Shown here piece by piece: positions 38,381 to 40,849 of a stretch of 40,849 nucleotides of DNA (its first letter is position 1; every line of letters begins with the position of its first letter). Under the pieces are notes generated by a model that was not told the DNA's origin, made no database searches, and was given only the letters and a program-made list of their open reading frames with translations. Position numbers and translations under genes: made by a program. This stretch comes from an uncultured Candidatus Saccharibacteria bacterium (GTDB lineage Bacteria; Patescibacteriota; Saccharimonadia; Saccharimonadales; Saccharimonadaceae), in assembly GCA_946406315.1 (NCBI GenBank), contig CAMJKD010000011.1, positions 1 to 40,849 of the forward strand, read 5' to 3'.

Positions 38381-39552
38381 TGGAGAAACAAAAAACTGAG
38401 CATAAAGCTGAACAGAAAACCTTCTTCAATAACAATCGTTTCGTATGTGCTCTGGTTATTATAACTTTATCAACGCTCGTTCTCGGTGCTAGTGCGGGCA
38501 TATTAATCGCCAATCTTAGCGGCAACGGTAGTGGTGACGGGCGAAACAAGACTGCTGGCGGCGGTCTTTTTTCTAATGAACCAAAGGTCGAGATTAAGGC
38601 TAGCGAAACAAAAAATATCCAGTACGAGAAGTTCGATAACGGCCTTGTTTCTATGCAAATTCCAAAAGGTTGGAAAGTTCAGACAAACGTTAATGTATTA
38701 ACTTATACGATTTACGCCTATGATCCAAGTCATACCGAACGAATGATTTTCGCTAATCTAAAATCTGAAGGCTTTAATAAGTCTAAAGATGCTCAGGATT
38801 GGTGGAATAGGTATTATCCAGACGCTGCTTTTGCAAGGATGCCAATTATTAGTCCCCAAACCACCGAGGCTTTCTTCAAGATTTATCCACAAACTCATAA
38901 CCTACGTGCTAATGAAGCGGACCCTCTTGTGAACTTTATCCCAAACTATACTAATTTTTCCGTTATCCAAAATCTTGGCAAAACAATTTTAGGTGGCGAT
39001 TTATTACGCGCAACTTACCAATTAAATAACAAAAAGATTCAGGGGCTATTTACCGGCTTAGTTTCAAATACAGGGTCAATTAATCAAACGAAAAATATTT
39101 TCGACATTCTGGGCTCACAAGGTACGGTTGATGTTTGGCCGCTTACGGTTTATGACATCTTCTTCTTTACGGCTGCTGATGATGAATTTAACGATTGGCA
39201 AAAGATTCTCGATAAGTGCATTGGTACTATAGAATATAGTAAGGAATTTATGAGCCAACACGCCAAGGCATTGCAAAACCAAAGTGATTTAACAAAAACA
39301 TTATCCAAGAATGCTAGCGACATTTCAGACGGTATTATGGATTCCTGGAACAAACGTCAAACTTCTTATGATATAACATCTCAAAAACAAAGCGACGCTA
39401 CGCTTGGCTATGAACGCGTAAAAGATACTGAAACTGGCGAGATTTATCGTGCCACAAATGGCTTCATGGATTCATATAATGGCACGCGCTATCAATCTGT
39501 CTCTGACAATGACTACACCAAGGGCATCGATGGATATATTAATCTGAAATAA
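38380..39552 (+). CDS. Membrane-anchored extracytoplasmic protein of unknown function
   Basis: The 390-residue protein has a membrane helix at about 22-45, a Gly/Asn-rich linker and a large outside domain. It includes GLVSMQIPKGWKV (about 88-100) and ends in a Tyr-rich segment with ETGEIYRATNGFMDSYNG. I do not know a name for the family; the IPKGWKV segment has a counterpart (LKMPTDWEV) in the next gene, suggesting that both share a domain. GGAGG lies inside the preceding gene just upstream of the ATG. Its place in the sortase operon suggests a role in assembly or export of surface structures (inference). Confidence 0.78.
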   Translation: MEKQKTEHKAEQKTFFNNNRFVCALVIITLSTLVLGASAGILIANLSGNGSGDGRNKTAGGGLFSNEPKVEIKASETKNIQYEKFDNGLVSMQIPKGWKVQTNVNVLTYTIYAYDPSHTERMIFANLKSEGFNKSKDAQDWWNRYYPDAAFARMPIISPQTTEAFFKIYPQTHNLRANEADPLVNFIPNYTNFSVIQNLGKTILGGDLLRATYQLNNKKIQGLFTGLVSNTGSINQTKNIFDILGSQGTVDVWPLTVYDIFFFTAADDEFNDWQKILDKCIGTIEYSKEFMSQHAKALQNQSDLTKTLSKNASDISDGIMDSWNKRQTSYDITSQKQSDATLGYERVKDTETGEIYRATNGFMDSYNGTRYQSVSDNDYTKGIDGYINLK

Positions 39553-39560
39553 GGTTATAA

Positions 39561-40646
39561 ATGGCGAACATCGAAGTTGGAAAAACTACTGAAAACGGTA
39601 AGACGATTGTCGTTAATCGAGAATCTGAAAAAACTCTAGCCACTCTTAAGATGCCAACCGATTGGGAAGTGAAAGATGCGATTATTAATCATCAAAAGTC
39701 CACCCTTGAAATCCCATATGCAATTATTATTACTTTAGCAAATAAAACTGGTTCAAGCATTATTATTGACTCTGGTGATAGTTTTGCTAGCCAGGGTAAA
39801 GTTGCATATTTCCACGAACAGGCCCCGCACACTCTGCAACATAATTTTGTCACTGTTGATAAATATCTAGATGAGTATGTTCATAATTTTGCTAAGCAAA
39901 ATAATAAATCGATACGTTTTAAAGATAACCTCGACATTCCGCTCCGTAATTACGATGGCGAAGCAGATTTTATCAAACATCGCAATTCAATCGAGCAAGA
40001 AACGCAAAGAGCTGCTGCTGCATCCGGTGGTCGCATTGTTATAAACGGTCTCTATTGTGATAGTGCCTGTCGTATGTATTCTTCCGACGATGTAGTAATC
40101 GTAGCCTACGCTCGTGAAGTTGGCAGCCAAACTAGTATGACTAATCTCGGTATGTTTGGTGGTGATGGTATGAATAATACAATTCAAGAATTAGGCGGAC
40201 TTATAAAAATCGCCAAAGACAAAACCATCTCGGCGGCAAAAAACGATGATGGCGGCGGATCATTACTGAACCGTATGGCGGATAACGGGTTGCTTGGTGA
40301 TATGCTTGGTAACAAAAAACAATCGCAGCCAAAACGCAAGGTTGAGCAGCCTGCGGCTAATAATCCGGAAAATGAGGACGAAGGATTAGTATCGAATATA
40401 TCTAATGCAAATAATGGCGAATTGAACTATAGATTATTTGGCCGCATGAACGAGCCGAGGCAGGGCGAATGGCTGGAATGGAAAGCTGGACCAGTTTTTC
40501 TTTTAGTAACCCCTAAAGAAGGATACGAAGAAATCGTTAAAAAAGCTTTCAGGCAAATTTGCTCTTCATTTAAATTATCACCAGAAGTCATTCGCGAGCA
40601 TCAAAAACTCCAAATGCGCATGGAACAAGATGAAAATCATAATTGA
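39561..40646 (+). CDS. Cytoplasmic protein of unknown function, shares a domain with its neighbour
   Basis: The 361-residue protein has no signal peptide or membrane helix. The N-terminal half (with LKMPTDWEV at about 29-37) is mixed alpha/beta, a Gly/Asn/Lys-rich low-complexity stretch lies at about 225-280, and a C-terminal part has GEWLEWKAGPVFLLVTPKEGYEEI. AAGG precedes the ATG by six bases. It is the last gene of the pilus-like locus in the window. The family is unknown; partnership with the preceding membrane protein is suggested by the similar segment and the 8-nt spacing. Confidence 0.75.
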   Translation: MANIEVGKTTENGKTIVVNRESEKTLATLKMPTDWEVKDAIINHQKSTLEIPYAIIITLANKTGSSIIIDSGDSFASQGKVAYFHEQAPHTLQHNFVTVDKYLDEYVHNFAKQNNKSIRFKDNLDIPLRNYDGEADFIKHRNSIEQETQRAAAASGGRIVINGLYCDSACRMYSSDDVVIVAYAREVGSQTSMTNLGMFGGDGMNNTIQELGGLIKIAKDKTISAAKNDDGGGSLLNRMADNGLLGDMLGNKKQSQPKRKVEQPAANNPENEDEGLVSNISNANNGELNYRLFGRMNEPRQGEWLEWKAGPVFLLVTPKEGYEEIVKKAFRQICSSFKLSPEVIREHQKLQMRMEQDENHN

Positions 40647-40849
40647 CCGATAACGCAATAATGGTGAATCGTCTAGCTATGTCAATGTTTCGTAAAAATG
40701 TCACCCCTTTTGTACCATGAAAAGTTTTGTAAACGAAAGATTGGCTTACGCGTTTGTTGTTAGGGTAACATTTTAATAAAACAATCTACTATGGCATTAT
40801 TGCGAGACAACAATAAGTTGCGGTATGAAGCTTGTGCTTACTTCTAAAG
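40647..40849. other. Intergenic region with a 10-bp inverted repeat
   Basis: No credible gene is seen in these 203 bases. CGCAATAATG (40654-40663) and CATTATTGCG (40795-40804) are perfect inverted copies 131 nt apart, and the region ends with the second copy of the 20-nt repeat. A weak hairpin (CTTTT/AAAAG, about 40707-40724, then TTTTG) could be a terminator of the operon. Confidence 0.45.
40830..40849 (+). repeat. 20-nt direct repeat, copy 2 (at window end)
   Basis: Identical to 30138-30157. The match runs to the last base of the window, so it may be longer. Confidence 0.85.

Noticed and set aside
1..40849. Recoded UGA (as in Gracilibacteria/Absconditabacteria)
   Set aside because: Several genes end with TGA at expected positions (for example 37153-37155 and the LOG gene), and no conserved family needs UGA read-through.
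30138..40849. Calling the pilus-like locus a proven genomic island
   Set aside because: Apart from the 20-nt repeat pair there is no integrase, tRNA target or clear composition break; copy 2 is at the window edge and cannot be examined further.

Overview
The window looks like a chromosomal segment of a Saccharibacteria (TM7 / Candidate Phyla Radiation) bacterium. This rests on extremely tight gene packing with stop codons overlapping tail to tail, many genes whose start codon lies only 6-11 nt after an extended -10 box (leaderless mRNAs), large membrane or surface proteins without clear homologues, and the mixture of Gram-positive style surface machinery (sortase, MucBP, LGFP, BspA-type repeats) with a minimal housekeeping set. 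TGA is used as a normal stop codon, so the code is standard. No transposase, integrase, rRNA or CRISPR array was seen. The assignment is an inference from style; no database search was possible.

Layout. 1-1830 (minus): a two-gene unit, a membrane-anchored small protein and an LGFP-repeat/lysozyme-like secreted protein cut by the window start. 1929-4829: a 966-residue membrane protein of unknown function. 4873-5745 (minus): an isolated lipoprotein gene with a textbook promoter and terminator. 5850-9574: tRNA-dihydrouridine synthase, an alpha/beta hydrolase and two glycosyltransferases. 9591-11861: smpB and aspS. 11883-14764: small membrane/secreted proteins around murC. 14859-18368: a strongly expressed-looking small conserved protein, a LexA-type DNA-binding domain without peptidase, a polyprenyl-phosphate sugar transferase, a GtrA-type flippase and a GtrB/DPM1-type glycosyltransferase. 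18507-19802: an unknown protein with its own leader and terminator, an HD-type ppGpp hydrolase and a 44-residue membrane peptide. 19887-24559: two paralogous MucBP surface proteins around a LOG-family gene. 24777-24851: tRNA-Asn(GUU). 25016-30128: glmS, an ABC exporter, a small membrane protein and an AEC transporter.

30219-40646 holds the most interesting part: a locus organised like a sortase-assembled pilus operon of streptococci (FCT type). It encodes a 1761-residue VWA/BspA-repeat adhesin that appears to be two surface proteins fused in one frame, an FctA-like pilin with a C-terminal sorting-signal layout, a signal-peptidase-like protein that has lost the catalytic lysine (as in the SipA pilus assembly factors), a class B sortase with its full catalytic triad, and three uncharacterised genes in the same direction. 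A 20-nt sequence just upstream of the locus (30138-30157) is repeated exactly at the window end (40830-40849). The two MucBP proteins upstream carry NPxT-type tails that the same sortase could use.

Together the genes fit an epibiont that invests in cell-surface structure: amino-sugar supply (GlmS), peptidoglycan (MurC), lipid-linked sugars (sugar transferase, GtrA/GtrB, GT4, GT32), wall-binding proteins (LGFP) and adhesive surface fibres (pilus locus, MucBP pair). Two expression styles coexist: leaderless genes with TGn-extended -10 boxes, usually first in their unit, and genes with a Shine-Dalgarno sequence, either inside operons or behind full -35/-10 promoters.
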